NCBI GenBank assembly: GCA_010015675.1 | Contig: ML976988.1 | Span: forward strand, 432,877-496,876 | Origin: Byssothecium circinans | Lineage: Eukaryota > Ascomycota > Dothideomycetes > Pleosporales > Massarinaceae | Length of the DNA: 64,000 nucleotides | Reading direction: 5' to 3' | Part shown: positions 45,612 through 57,336 of the stretch, one piece after another | Numbering within the stretch: position 1 is the stretch's first letter | How the letters are laid out: each line of letters opens with the position of its first letter | The notes under the pieces: generated by a model | Databases searched by the model: none | The model's input: only the letters and a program-made list of their open reading frames with translations | What the model was told of the DNA's origin: nothing | Program-made: the position numbers and the translations under genes

Positions 45612-48600
45612 GGTTGACGAGAGAAAAAAGGTGGGTTAACGTGGGGTCAATTGTGAATAAGAAGTCAGCGTGGGACAGCGAGAATATAAAAACATTCAGT
45701 AAATAGCTTAGGCAGTCAACAAAAACCTCATCGAGTGATGGTTGCAGTAGTTCGCGCCGATCTCCGCTTATTTTCGCAACTTGAAGAGGCGTCCGATGTG
45801 GCTCGCGAAGGTAATGGAACAAGAACGTATTTTAAGACCCCGTAGTAAAGACTGCTGATAATTTTCCGCGAGAAGACGCAATTTATATCATGAAAACATG
45901 GGATGATAGCCGCTGGAAGGCCCGTTAACAATCGGAATCTGGGGGTGGGTTAAAGTCCACTAAGGATGACGTGGGGAAGCGGGGAACGTTTGAAGTAGCC
46001 GCTGCTGTCAGGTGTCGATTAAACGCCACGCATCGAACAGCAAAAGCCGATGCTTGTGTAAGTAGAGCGGTAGCATCGTACCGCTATGATGTAAAACAAC
46101 CCGAGAATGAGACGAGAGTCGGATAGATGGCAATCGCCGTGCGGCTCGGGAGGTGGACTTGGTGTGCACGGTCCTGCCGCGTTCCCAAACTTGTCAAATG
46201 CCGCCCGAAACCTTTATTTCTTCGTTCGTAATGCTCGCTCAACACTATCACAACGATAACAGTATTTGAATGCATCATTTGCTCTCCTCAAATACCGCGG
46301 CTCTTGAAACAGCCTGTGAAACCCCGAACGAACCTTTATGTTCACAATTACCGAGTAGGCGATTCTCACGACAATACATGCAGTGCACCTTGGACGTCAC
46401 GTGTGGACGTTCAAAACAATCATCAGCACACTGGCATCAGAAAGTATATATCATGGAGATGAAGACGTTAATTCATTATTAACAAAACAGTAATGTCAGT
46501 ATAATCATGGACAGCGATCACAAGTTCGCGGCATCCTTTGCGATTAGCGCTGTCATGTATTCCTTTGTTTATACGCAAGACTTTACTTTTCCAGCAGTAC
46601 CCAAAAATGTTGGTTATTACGATCTTGCGCTATTGTCAGCAGCTGTGCGTAAAAAAAAAGCTTCGCGGTGCTGGAAAAGCCGGCAGTCGAAATTCGTGTT
46701 CAGGTTCCTATAAAGACTCTGACAGAATACACGACTATTTATGTTAAAAAGCCAACTCTCGATTTCTACCTCGGTGCCGACTTCCTCTATTCCTCGAGAG
46801 GCAAGAGAGGAAACCAAGAATTTTTGACAGGCTGACGATGCGGTAAGAGGCGAAAAGTCAAAATTTACATCAAGTCAAGCCCGGTCTCTTGTAATCATGA
46901 ATACTGCAAGGGGGAAGAAGGCCCTCGATTGTGGCACATATGAGGCGTGATTCCCGGGATGCGAAAAGCAATTCCTGTCCCGCAGGACTTGATCTTGAGA
47001 GCATTCAAGCATATTTGTTCAAGCCTCCAAGCCAACAGTAAAAGTACTGCCAAATTGTCGAATATGTCACTGTCCACAGTACAGAGTTGGCCCTCTTAAA
47101 CCCGACGACGGAGACAGTCTCAGGTGGACTTGAAGATGAAAGCGGGAATAAGCACGAAAGAAGAGCCTAGAGAAACAAATCCGATCACATGACGGTGTCG
47201 TGGGTGGCGGGTTTGAAACGCGTCTTATCGAGCCTGAATACAAGGTGGATGGAAATATGGCCCTCAAGAGGGCGCTTCCCGCGAAGGTTGCCAAAGGCCA
47301 AGATTGTATCGACGATAGATACGCAGTGTGCTCGTTATCGCGGAATTCCGAAGACATGTCTGTATTGTTCATGCTGCAGCTGTGGTGAGACATCAGTGTC
47401 GCAAGATTCTAGGCACGTATGATTGGCAAGCGATTCTGGACGAGCTTGTGCGGAAGACGGAGAATGGCTTGAAGGGGATTTTACACAAGTGAAGCCGGCA
47501 TACTCCTCTCTGTATGCACACAGGCGATCAAATTTGACGCAAAGAACTTCTTCTTCTTTTTCGGCAGAAGGCTGGGAAGTTGCAGCGTTTGAATAGCCGG
47601 CGGGCCCCTCACCGTCTTTTGGTAAGTATGAGGCCAGCGTTCGATATGATCATGTAGTCGTTCTCGTCGAGTTGGTTCACTCCACCACCCTCCAGCGGCG
47701 TGGACTGCGTGAGGAGAGGGCCAAATGGAGTAATTGAGTGTTTATATGTCTGCGATGTGCAGAGTCCAAGAGCTACGTGGCCAGCAGTGAGGCACGGGCA
47801 TGTGGATGCAGAGACGGGCAAAGTGAGGCTTTGATGTCGGATAAGGTAGGCTAGTTGGGCTGCGACAGGGCTATCGAGGGTTTGGGCGAGGCAGGAGCGG
47901 GGCAGCGGTGGTTTTGACAACGGCAAGATCGACCTGTGTCTACCACCGTGGTAGATGCAGCGGAAGAAGGCGCAGCGGCCAGGCCCAGAGTGGGAAGATG
48001 CGCCAGAGGCGAACATCTGCAACACTTTTTGACGTGGAGTGATGGACCGGAAAATGCACAGTCGCGGCCGATTGTGGTCGATTATTATTATCGATCATCT
48101 CGCGAGTGCTGGGCCGCGGGGCGTTTCAGGAAATAAGTGTCACGGACCAAAATCGCTCCAGCCAATGACGTCGGCGCCTCGCAAGTGCGGCGATGTCATT
48201 CCTTGCGGATCATCGCTCTCCTACTCACACCCTTGGACCAGGCCAGAGCCCTGCGCACCCTCACGATATTTTCTTTCTTCCCCCCCCTCCCCACCGCTGC
48301 GTCCTGTACCGGCATTGTACGTCTGGCGACTTATTCTTTGCTCCTCTACACCGGTGGAGTCCAGTGTCAGCGTGCCCCTCATTCGCAACTCCACCCTGAA
48401 CATCTGCATAGCACTTCTCCGTGCCTGGGGATTCCCTGTGCAAACTGCACGACTCTCCCGATATATTGCAAACGGCGTTACCAGCCGCGCCCTTGCCCCT
48501 GTAGTCACTGGGCGCTGCTACCCGCAAACGTCTCCTTGGGCTTCGATTCCTACCTATAACTTGTCCGCCATCTATCGGGCCCACCAAGTCCAAGTCTGCC

Positions 48601-48760
48601 GAGCAGGCACACCGCTGCCACGTACAATTTTCTGTCTTTCCGCATATACCCACCGAATGTACGTCCAAGTACGATATAGTTCTTCGCCAGAACTCGTCGT
48701 TGATTGTCTCTCGTTTGTGCTGCACGCTTCCTACCTTTGAGCTACCGCCGGCTGACTGCA
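45612..48760. other. Gene-poor region of 3.1 kb
   Basis: Between the divergent sugar transporter and the large Arg/Glu-rich gene. Open frames exist (46507-46713, 47609-48025 minus) but have no domain, no conserved motifs and no splice support. The last about 500 bases before 48761 are pyrimidine-rich and look like a long leader. Confidence 0.4.
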
Positions 48761-51700
48761 ATGATGACTAGCATCGTACTCCCCCTCAACCCGACGTACA
48801 AGACTCCGACTCTTAGGAGGTATTCTTACACCAAAGAAGCCCCACCTTTGCCACCGCGGCCGAATCGACGCAACACAACCACAACGCCGGCGCTTCAGCT
48901 CCAGACGATAACTCAATCTGTGGGCATGAGTTCACGATACACGCGGCCAGCGTCCCCTCGAGGGCGATATACGAATCCAGCACGATCGTCGACGGGCACA
49001 TTTGACCCGTACTACGATTCGACCTACTATGGCCGCCCTAGCTCGCCGAGGCTGAGCGGCGAGAGACTCTATCCCCAGCACACGTACGCTCCTAGCAATT
49101 CTGTCAGCTCCCGAACTTCAAGCCTCAAGTACGACTCGTATTTGGGGCGGTCTCGGAGGAACACGCTCACCGAGTCGGACGACCGGTCAATATGGCCCAA
49201 CAGTGGCCTCGCTCCCTCAGCCGTTCTGCCTAGCCGTTCGCATGCCTTACATGCGCACCATGAGCGTCCATCCAGCCCTCTGGCGCGATCTCGGGACAAT
49301 CGAGGGGACACTTACATCACGCACGGTGCCCCACATCGACGAGAACACAAGAGGATATATAGTGTTGACGACGGGAGTCATACAGCCAAGCTCGTCGCAG
49401 AGAAGGACACCATAGAGCCCCGCAGTGGCAGGACGTACCATCAGCACGAGTCGTCATTGCCATCTCGCGATGTTGGAGACGATGGCTATTCCTACACCGA
49501 TCCCGCAAGCATGTACCGCGATACAGAGCCAGCATGGCGTCGACCTCGATCAGGAAGTGTTGAACGAAGCTTGCGTCCCACCAGCTTGATTGTGGATCGG
49601 GCACCGCGGAGCTCTGCTCGAGATTTGGGGCCTCCTCCGTCAACGCGAGGCTTCGGGAAGATCAACAGTGGCGTCAGCAATAACAATAACAACAACAGCA
49701 GCCGCCACCATGGTAGATCGCCATCTTTGGAGAGGGGTAGGGATACCTCCAAGTATGATACCTATCCTCAAGCATTACCGCCTCGACCATCTTCAAATGT
49801 GTATCACGCTCCTGCTGTCCACCAAGACATCCGGCGGGATTCTCACCTCAGCGACTATCCGCGTCCAGATAGAGATGTTGAGAATAGGCGATACACGACG
49901 GATCAATTCGACCCCGATGTTGCCAAGCGTGGCTTCGGTATTGCCTCCCCAATTGCCGCACAAGAGCCATCCTACGACCGTCAAGCTCCCTGGAACGTGC
50001 CAGAACCTCCACGATCGCGGCCGACAGAATATGGGAAACAATACTACCCTACAGACAGAGCCGAAGCCAGGATGCCAGAGCCACGAATTCCCCGCGAGCG
50101 TGATGTTGTTCCAACTTACGACGAACGTCCACGTGAGCGAGACCGCGACCGCCATGACAGCAGCCACATCTCCTCGTCGACCGTGCCAATCGTCGCTAGT
50201 GCGGCTACCGGTGCTGCTGCAACTCTTGGTGCTGCCGGGCTCTTGAAGTCGCGCAATAAAGATCGAGACAGTGAGCGCGAGCGCGAACTTGAGAAGGAGC
50301 GTGAACAGCGCCGGGAATGGGATGAACGCGATAGGCGTGATCGGATCACGGACGAGCGACGTGATGAGAGGCGGGAACGTGCACCAGAAGAGCGTCGAGA
50401 CCGAGCAGTGGAAGAGCGCCGCAATCGTGCCCCTGAGGAGCGCCGTGAACGTGCGCTTGAAGATCGCCCTCGGGATCGAGCTCCAGAAGAGCGCCTAGCC
50501 CCTGTCGTCGCCGCTTATGCGTCGACTCAAGAGTCAGACCGCAGGCCTCGAGATCGCCAATATGAAGATGATCGCGATAGGAGGTCACGGAAACAGGCCT
50601 CTTCCGAGGACAGTGGTGACGAGCGACCCCGTCATTACGTTGACCCAAGTGCCGCTAGAGAGAGTGAGCGCCGGAGGGATGCGGTTCCAAAGGAAGCATC
50701 AATCGACCCCGATGAGGAATACCGCCGCCGTATACAGCAAGAGGCTGAGCGAAGCGGGCGGAATCGTGACCAAGGGGATTCAGACAAGGAGAGGGAACGC
50801 CTTCGACGTAGGGATGAGCGAGAGAAGTCGCGCGACCGAACCGACGACGCTCGATCGCATGGACCTCCGTCTACCATCGCTGAACCCCCTCGCTCCCGTT
50901 TCGAAGAGCGTCCATCGCACGTTCTCGATACTGATATTGTACAAGAGCCTGATTCCATCACCAAGGAGCAACCCAGTAGGTCTGTCCAGATCGTCACCCC
51001 ACCGAAGGAGCCTGCTCCACAGCCAAAGGGTATTCTTCGAAAGCCAACCGAGAAGTTTCCAGAAGAACCCGAGCCTATTCGGGAAGGCGTTGCCCCACAT
51101 AAGAGCCAGATGAAGGGCAACGACATCCCAGTCAATGCTCGCTGGACCAAGATTGATCGCAAACTTGTCAATCCCGAAGCACTTGAAGCAGCCAAGGAAA
51201 GATTCGAGGAGCGCCTCGACTGCGTCATTGTGCTGAGGGTTTTGACCAAGCAGGAAATTCAGAAGCTGGCTGATCGGACCCGGGCGATCCGCGAGGCTCG
51301 TGGTAAGTGAACTTGGCCAAGCAGAGCGGGAATAGTAACTAATGTATACCAGAAGACGAATATGAGCGTCGTGACTACCATGACGACCATCACGATCGGG
51401 ATCGAGACCGCGACCGAAGGAGCCGCCGCAGCCATCGCGACGAAGATGATAGGGATCGACGCCGTGACTACGATGACAGCGGCGAAGAAGATATTGGCCG
51501 CGACCGGGAGCGAGACCGACCTAGAGCGACCGAAGATGGAAGGTGAATAAGAGGCATTTGAGCGAGTTAATTTTGTACAGTTCAAGCCGGGTACTTACGT
51601 TCTTTTCCTAGACCCAAGAAAATGAAGAGCGAGGGCAGTCATAGGCACGAACATGGCCATGAGGATGTCTACGACAGTCACAGCAAGCGACGTGAGAATT

Positions 51701-51897
51701 CACGCGAGCACACAGAAGATCAGAGAGGCAGACCACACAGTCAAGATGTCGATAGGGAGGAGAGGGAAGACGAACACGTGTATCCTCATAGGGGTGATCG
51801 TCGCCGCTCCTCCAGTGCTGATCGTGATTACAGGAAGACTAAGAGAGGTTTGAGGAGGATTACAAATGGGCTGGATCGTGTGTTAAATTTACTTTGA
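48761..51897 (+). CDS. Large Arg/Asp/Glu-rich low-complexity protein with DUF8035-like domain
   Basis: Three exons (48761-51302, 51353-51542, 51612-51897) with introns of 50 and 69 bases encode 1005 residues. The first 480 residues are Ser/Arg/Pro/Tyr-rich and disordered. Around residue 500 a short Ala/Gly hydrophobic stretch (IVASAATGAAATLGAAGLL) is followed by about 170 residues of RD/RE repeats such as ERRERAPEERRDRAVEERR. Near residue 785-845 the ordered segment ARWTKIDRKLVNPEALEAAKERFEER..VIVLRVLTKQEIQKLADRT resembles the fungal DUF8035 domain. The tail is again RD/HE-rich. A nuclear or RNA-linked role is suggested only by composition. A later Met (MSSRYTRP) could also be the start. Confidence 0.83.
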
Positions 51898-52541
51898 CTC
51901 ACCCAACAATCGGAGGAAGGGATTGTACTTTGCTAAGGATCACAGAGGGGGCTTCGGGCTTGGGCTATGTTCTTGAACCTATTTCACATATTCTTTTGTC
52001 TCCTATAGATCTGCGTTTAGCACTACGAGCGTTTTTGTTTTTGTGTGTTTTGACTCTTGTTGTTTTGCATAGCGGGGTGTTTGCATAGCATTTAGATTGA
52101 CTACAGGTACTCGTCGTTCAATAGCTGAGATAGACAGCTCGTTGATGGGTATCGTAACCTTTCTCATAATACACACTCTTCGCAAATCGTACAGTCCCAA
52201 TAAACGCCGACATGAGAAGCATGAGGATGGCTCCCGTGGTATCTATAGCAATCCGACCCATCGAAAGAAAAAGGCCCAGATCGGATCTTCTTAGACCGCC
52301 TTCTGTGATACCTGTAATAATCCGTCCCATCGAAAGAACAGTCTCAGAATCGGTTCATCTCAGACCGTCTCATCAAAAAGCCACATCCTTATAGTTTGTA
52401 CAATCGGTCCCATTGAAAGAAAAAGTCCCAGAATCGGTTCATCCCAGGCCACCTCCTCAACTCGTTATCACTCATACAGCCCTTCATCCTTCCACTCACC
52501 CTCCGCTTCTTCTTTTCTCCCCATGTCCTCACGCCCTGACC
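51898..52541. other. Intergenic region with degenerate tandem repeats
   Basis: About 640 bases between convergent genes. Its right half is filled by the three-copy repeat at 52249-52455. Nothing else was recognised. Confidence 0.45.
52249..52455. repeat. Three degenerate direct repeats of about 60 bases
   Basis: Copies start near 52249, 52317 and 52399. Each contains AATC(C/G)G(A/T)CCCAT(C/T)GAAAGAA, then a CCCAGA or CTCAGAATCGG stretch and TTC(T/A)T..CAGACC. Spacing is about 70-80 bases. The copies lie in the convergent gap directly after the DUF8035-like gene. They may descend from local duplication of 3' sequence or from a mobile element. Confidence 0.65.
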
Positions 52542-53309
52542 TCAGCCCTTAAACACAGTCTTCTTCCCCATCATCGACCTCATCTGCCCACCAATCCTCA
52601 CGACCGTAGAATCCACCGCACCCCTCTTCACCTTGGTCGACTGCACCCACAACTCCGGATCCCGCCTCTCCATCGGACACACCTGATCGCCCGCGAGATG
52701 CCTCTCCTCGCAAAACCAGCACTTCTGCCACCTCTTCCGATTCTTCCGCTTTCGGCCGCTAAGTTTCTTGAGCCTGCCGTCGATCTGTTTGCCTCCGGTG
52801 AACCTGTCGCGGTAGATGTTGGCGGTGAAGTTGGCAGCGGCAGCAGCGGTGGAAAGGATGGGCCACTGGATATTCGGGAATTCGTTAAAGGAGGGGGGGG
52901 AGACCGAGTCTTCGGCGTCAGAAGCGAGGGACATTGCGGCTTTCGAGACATAGACCATGTGTGCGCGGATAGTCGGACAGACGGTATTCAGCTCGCCGAT
53001 GCGGTGCCGCAGTTTCTCCTGCCTCTCGCCGTACAAGCTCAGGAACAGGATTTCTTGAAGGAGTTCCGAGGGCAGCGAGAGGAGATGCGCGCCGTGGTGC
53101 TGGTTCGGGATGTATTTGTAGTTTGGCTCGTGTAGCCAGGGCATGATGAATTTGGAAGGCGCTTTTTCGCGGCGCTGCTGCCGGCGAGCGGATTTCTTGA
53201 GAATGCGCTGGAGCGCGGGTGCGGCGCCGATGTGGATTTTGGAGGAGCGTTTGAGGCGTTTTCGCTCTTGGGTGAGGAGGGATTGGGATTTGGATTTGGA
53301 TTTGGCCAT
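52542..53309 (-). CDS. F-box-like protein with basic N-terminus
   Basis: A single exon encodes 255 residues. The first 55 are very basic (KSKSKSQS, KRLKRSSK, RRQQRREK). LLSLPSELLQEILFLSL near residue 77 is a plausible F-box core. The C-terminal part has a Cys-pair motif CWFCEERHLAGDQVCPMERRDPELW, with three Cys and a His that might bind a metal, framed by basic segments. F-box proteins connect substrates to SCF ubiquitin ligases; the N-terminus suggests nuclear location. The family was not recognised further. Confidence 0.75.
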   Translation of the reverse strand: MAKSKSKSQSLLTQERKRLKRSSKIHIGAAPALQRILKKSARRQQRREKAPSKFIMPWLHEPNYKYIPNQHHGAHLLSLPSELLQEILFLSLYGERQEKLRHRIGELNTVCPTIRAHMVYVSKAAMSLASDAEDSVSPPSFNEFPNIQWPILSTAAAAANFTANIYRDRFTGGKQIDGRLKKLSGRKRKNRKRWQKCWFCEERHLAGDQVCPMERRDPELWVQSTKVKRGAVDSTVVRIGGQMRSMMGKKTVFKG

Positions 53310-53999
53310 GGTGGAGAATTGATGAATGGAGGGGGGAAAGGGCAGGGGGTATACTTGCTTTTTTTTTTATTGATACGAAAGTGCTTCGTCGGAGAAGCTG
53401 ATGGCGGTCTGGTGGGTGTTGAGGAAAGAGGTGTTGGTGTTTGTGGGATGTTCGATTATATTGAGTCAGTGGTATGGAAGCGCGCTAGTTGTCGATCTCC
53501 CGCTGTTGTGTTACGCTTAATTTGGATATTGCTTCAACGGCGGTAAGGTTTTTGTTTATATATTCATTGCTTGAATTTTGGGTTGTTTTGAGGAGTAAAT
53601 TCTGTTGAATCTTGATATCTTCATTCGGTGAGGCCTTGTGGGTTTTGCGTTGGTCATTTTGGCATCTCATGCCTTTTCGCAATCACTTCTAGTGCATATG
53701 ATGCGTGCTGCTGTTCTGCATTCAAAAACTCCTCCCGAGCCATACAGAAGTTTTTGTTGGGATTCTGAACTGAATGCGTCGCGTCTCCTAATCTCAACAT
53801 TGTACACCGCCACGACAACAGAGCAGTGCCCTGACCAATGCATTTAGTTTACTAGACTCATTTTAGAGCGTGAGTGCACAGATAGGAGAGAAAACGCGAG
53901 CAAACGCCCTGCTCAGAATTTTGCAAATCTGAGTCAGATTATTGACACATTCCTCTGACAACTCCCGCACCACCGCAGCCTCTAAACCACGCGACAGCC
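53310..53999. other. Divergent intergenic region
   Basis: About 690 bases between the F-box-like gene (minus) and the small coiled-coil gene (plus), with a T/A run near 53360. It holds both promoters; no gene was seen. Confidence 0.4.
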
Positions 54000-54440
54000 A
54001 TGACCTCGCCAAAGAAGTTCTACACAGGCATCCTTCATATCACTGACCTTCAACAGCCCACATCAACGTCCACCCCCATCCCCTCCACACCCCCCAAAAC
54101 CTCACCCCGCCCCTTCTCCCTCCGCCGCTCCTCCGACCTCAGCGCCATCAACGCGGACGTCTCCTGTCAACTCCAAGGCCTGCAAAAGCAGCTCGACGCC
54201 AAGGCTTCTGAATCCCGAGCAGCGCAAGCCTGAGCGCAGCAAGCCGAAGAGAAGGAGAAGACGGTTCGGGAGCTGGCGCGCAAGTTCTGGGATGTGGAGT
54301 GGAGTGGTATGAAAGGGTACGTGGGGCTATTTAGAGACGAGAGTGGGGACGTGGAGAGGGATTTCAGGGAGATTGAGATGAGGGTTTTGAAGGAGTATGA
54401 GGGGTTGTTTGGGGTGAGAGAGGAAGAGAGGGGGATATAA
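54000..54440 (+). pseudogene. Small coiled-coil protein gene with one in-frame TGA
   Basis: From ATG at 54000 to TAA at 54440 the same frame is open for 146 codons except for one TGA at 54231-54233. The protein before it starts MTSPKKFYTGILHITDLQQP, is Ser/Thr/Pro-rich, and ends in a helix with QLQGLQKQLDAKASESRAAQA. Directly after the stop the helix continues (AQQAEEKEKTVRELARKFWDVEWSGMKGYVGLFRDE). Coding-like composition on both sides shows that the stop interrupts one gene. It may be a recent nonsense mutation, a site of stop-codon readthrough, or a sequencing error. No intron can remove the stop. The family was not recognised. Confidence 0.65.
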
Positions 54441-55042
54441 GCGGGTTGGGGATCGGTTTGGAGGGTTAATGGAACCTACAAGTTTCTGAGATGAGAGGCT
54501 TTTTATCCTACTTATCATTGATAATGGTGGTTGAACGACGTCGTGGGGGATAAAAAAGGGTGTCCGTTGTTGGACGAGGAATTAGGAAGATATCCATTTC
54601 TCAGCGACATGATTATTCTAGCATATAGACGAAATCGACTTTTTGAATAGAGTTGCCAAGTCTATATGTATGAGGTCGAAAACTTACAACTACCAGCTTA
54701 GGTTTCACTGAGCTTTACCGCCCTCGATGGGCTGCATTACCATAGCTTACGCTCGCGAACTAAATCTGTAATGACCAACCCAACTATTAATATTGTTAGC
54801 ACTAAAGCATAGAAGTAACGTGTAAGGATACATCTCTTGATCCTGTTTCTATGCTTTTGAACCTTGGAAGTTATTCTGTGGAGGAAAATCGAGCTCAGGA
54901 GAGGATTCAGGAGAGCGAAAAGCTCTGTTGTATTGAGGCGAGATCAGATGAGACTATATACACAGAGCCGGGAGAACAATCCTCCGATCACCTGATGAGC
55001 TCGAGCTGAGCCTTCATATATCCACCGCGACATATTCCACCT

Positions 55043-55111
55043 AAATCGTCACGTACCTTATTGATGCAGTAAAGTTTAAATCGTCACGTACCTTATTGAT
55101 GCAGTAAAGTT
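55043..55111. repeat. Exact 35-base tandem duplication
   Basis: The unit begins AAATCGTCACGTACC at 55043 and starts again at 55078, giving two copies identical over 34 bases. There is no spacer. Perfect identity suggests a recent duplication. Confidence 0.9.
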
Positions 55112-57278
55112 CATCGAGCTTATTTAGCTTCTTATCCAAACCTTCCCCTCAGATTTCTTATTATAAGCGTTAAGGCTTATGCTTTCAGCACGCGGGGCCC
55201 CAAAATAAGCATTCACAGTGTAGTACTATATAGGGAACGATCTGCACATTGGATCCCTACCAGCATCAAGTTAGCGCAAACCCCATAAGCTATGTATGCA
55301 TCTACTGTAGCAAGCCTCTAAAAGGCTTCTCTCAATCATGAAGTTATAGTTCTCTCTTGCTCTGACGACAACTTTAGCGGTTTGTGGATATGATCATCCA
55401 GTTTGCTTGAATCATGAAACAAGAGAGTCACCAACAATAAGGTAATGAAGAAGAGGTTGCAGCGCGCATATGTTTCTTCGTATGCATTAACAAAATTGCA
55501 ATACAAGCCGTCCACATTTCACAACTAGCATACTAGCTATTTTTAGGCCGTTACCTAGGGCTCTCTACTTGAAATTCTGTTTGAAATGCTTCAGGGGCAA
55601 TTTGAATAAATGATTGCCGCATTGGGAATCCGCACTTTGGATGCTTTATCCTTGAATGACGCTATCATCGGAACCACTACCTTTACCAACACTCTCGACC
55701 CTCGCCGGTACTTCACTTCAATTGCCCACGTAGTCGGTGAGCCGCCTCATTGTCGCCCTTGTGATTGCGAGGCTAGGTATAAGCATTGATTAGAGAATTT
55801 TACATAATTATCAGTCTAAGAAGTGCAGAAGGGAAAGTTTTTGCATTATTTCGTGGAAGATATGGTTTGTTGACTTGAAAATTATGGTTGCGTACTAGAT
55901 GGACTGCATCTTATCTAGCGCATGCCCATTACTACTTAGCTTCTCTTTGCCATCGGTGCTACCATCATTGTGGAGTGATCTCCCGAGTCGCCGTGCGGAT
56001 CACGATACGCGGGAGCGACCATGAGGCTGTCGGATTTTTATGCGTGGTATGCGATCTCAATGAGTAGAACCCTATATATCGTGCGTAAGATGTTGGCTAT
56101 TTGTCATGTGATTGGGGTTGAGACGAACAAAGGTCCGCAGAAGATCTCAGCGTGTGTCCAAGAACGACAACTTGATGACACGGTGAATGGTTCCTTGGTT
56201 CTGCTGGCATAGTTTGACCTACCCACAGACTGAGGTCTGGGATCGGTTCTTCCGTATACTACATGCCAAAAGCGCCTGTGAAGAAGGTTGGCATGACAGC
56301 TTAGTGTGAACAGCTTGTAGCTGCCTTTACTATTCTCATGTTCTGCATGGGCAACATGCTTCCTGCCCTCGCACTCGAAATCTGGTTTGTAGGAGGATCA
56401 TGAGGGGGGACTGCGGACGACTGACTTTTGTGTACGAGGATTAAGATTGCAAGTATCCTGTCTTCGGACTATCCAGATCGATTCTAAAAACAAGTCCTAG
56501 CTTCTTCCATTCGATAGAGAACCGAGAGAAGTCACATACGCCGCCTCCATCGGTTTCTTCTTTCCCTACATGCCCATTTCGGTGGCATATTGAGCATATA
56601 TACCTGTGTCTGGGTCCCCAGGATCTCCCTCTCAGCGGCTGCTGCAGCTCCACCATTCAGTCTACAGTCCCTGAATGTGAATATTCTGCCCATTTCATAT
56701 ACTGGCTGGAAGACGTCTATTGTTTCAACATTCACGCTGGCATAGCTTGAATTCAAAAGCAATGGATACGTATTCTTGCGTGAGGGACATGAGGTGAAGG
56801 CTGATTCAAGGGGACTGTATGGAGGCAGTAGAGAGAACACGGGTGAGCAGTAGGAGCGAATGGGACAATTGAGAGCGTCCAGAAGGTCTAACAATTGACG
56901 GATGCTATTGCAATGCCAGCTTCACCTAGACTAGTAAGAGCGAAGGGATAAGTAGGCCATACACTGCTATTGTATTATAGATGTAAGAAGCTTCTAATGC
57001 TTCGGAAACTGTACGTGAAAGCGTCTTTTCTATTGACCTCGAAGTGAAGGAGAGGCTGCGTTTGCTCACTGACGTCAACTCTGCGTGTGGCTGCCTTCAC
57101 CTGGCGAGTCTACTATTGTGTGTGCACGGCCGAATAGCGGGTGACAGTGCCTATTGTCTCTCAATTACAATACGCAGGGGAAAGTGGGTCTACAAGTATA
57201 AGGTCTCCTGCTCTTCCTCGAGTTCTTCTTCTTCCTCTCCATACCATATCCAAAGTACAGAGGACCACCAATCCTCCA

Positions 57279-57334
57279 CAGCAGCAGCAACAACAATAAC
57301 AACAACAACCACAACAGCAGCAGCAACAGCAACA
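57279..57334. repeat. CAG/CAA triplet microsatellite in the 5' leader
   Basis: An imperfect run of CAG, CAA and AAC triplets of about 55 bases ends just before the ATG at 57337. It lies in the predicted 5' untranslated region of the coiled-coil gene and may vary in length between strains. Confidence 0.85.
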
Positions 57335-57336
57335 GA

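Larger units (their letters stand above)
54441..57336. other. AT-rich gene-poor region of 2.9 kb
   Basis: This region has lower GC content than its neighbours, many stop codons and a tandem duplication at 55043-55111. Short open frames at 55612-55788 (plus), 56021-56212 (plus) and 56532-56894 (minus) could be gene remnants but have no recognised domain. It may be an old repeat-rich or transposon-derived tract. The last 250 bases are the leader of the coiled-coil gene. Confidence 0.4.

Noticed and set aside
47609..48025. 138-codon minus-strand open frame
   Set aside because: Low conservation-like signal, lies in the likely promoter of the large Arg/Glu-rich gene.
52249..52455. CRISPR-like repeat array
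   Set aside because: The repeats are degenerate, unequal in spacing and in a fungal nuclear context.
56532..56894. 120-codon minus-strand open frame
   Set aside because: No recognised motif, overlaps another equally weak frame, in an AT-rich block.
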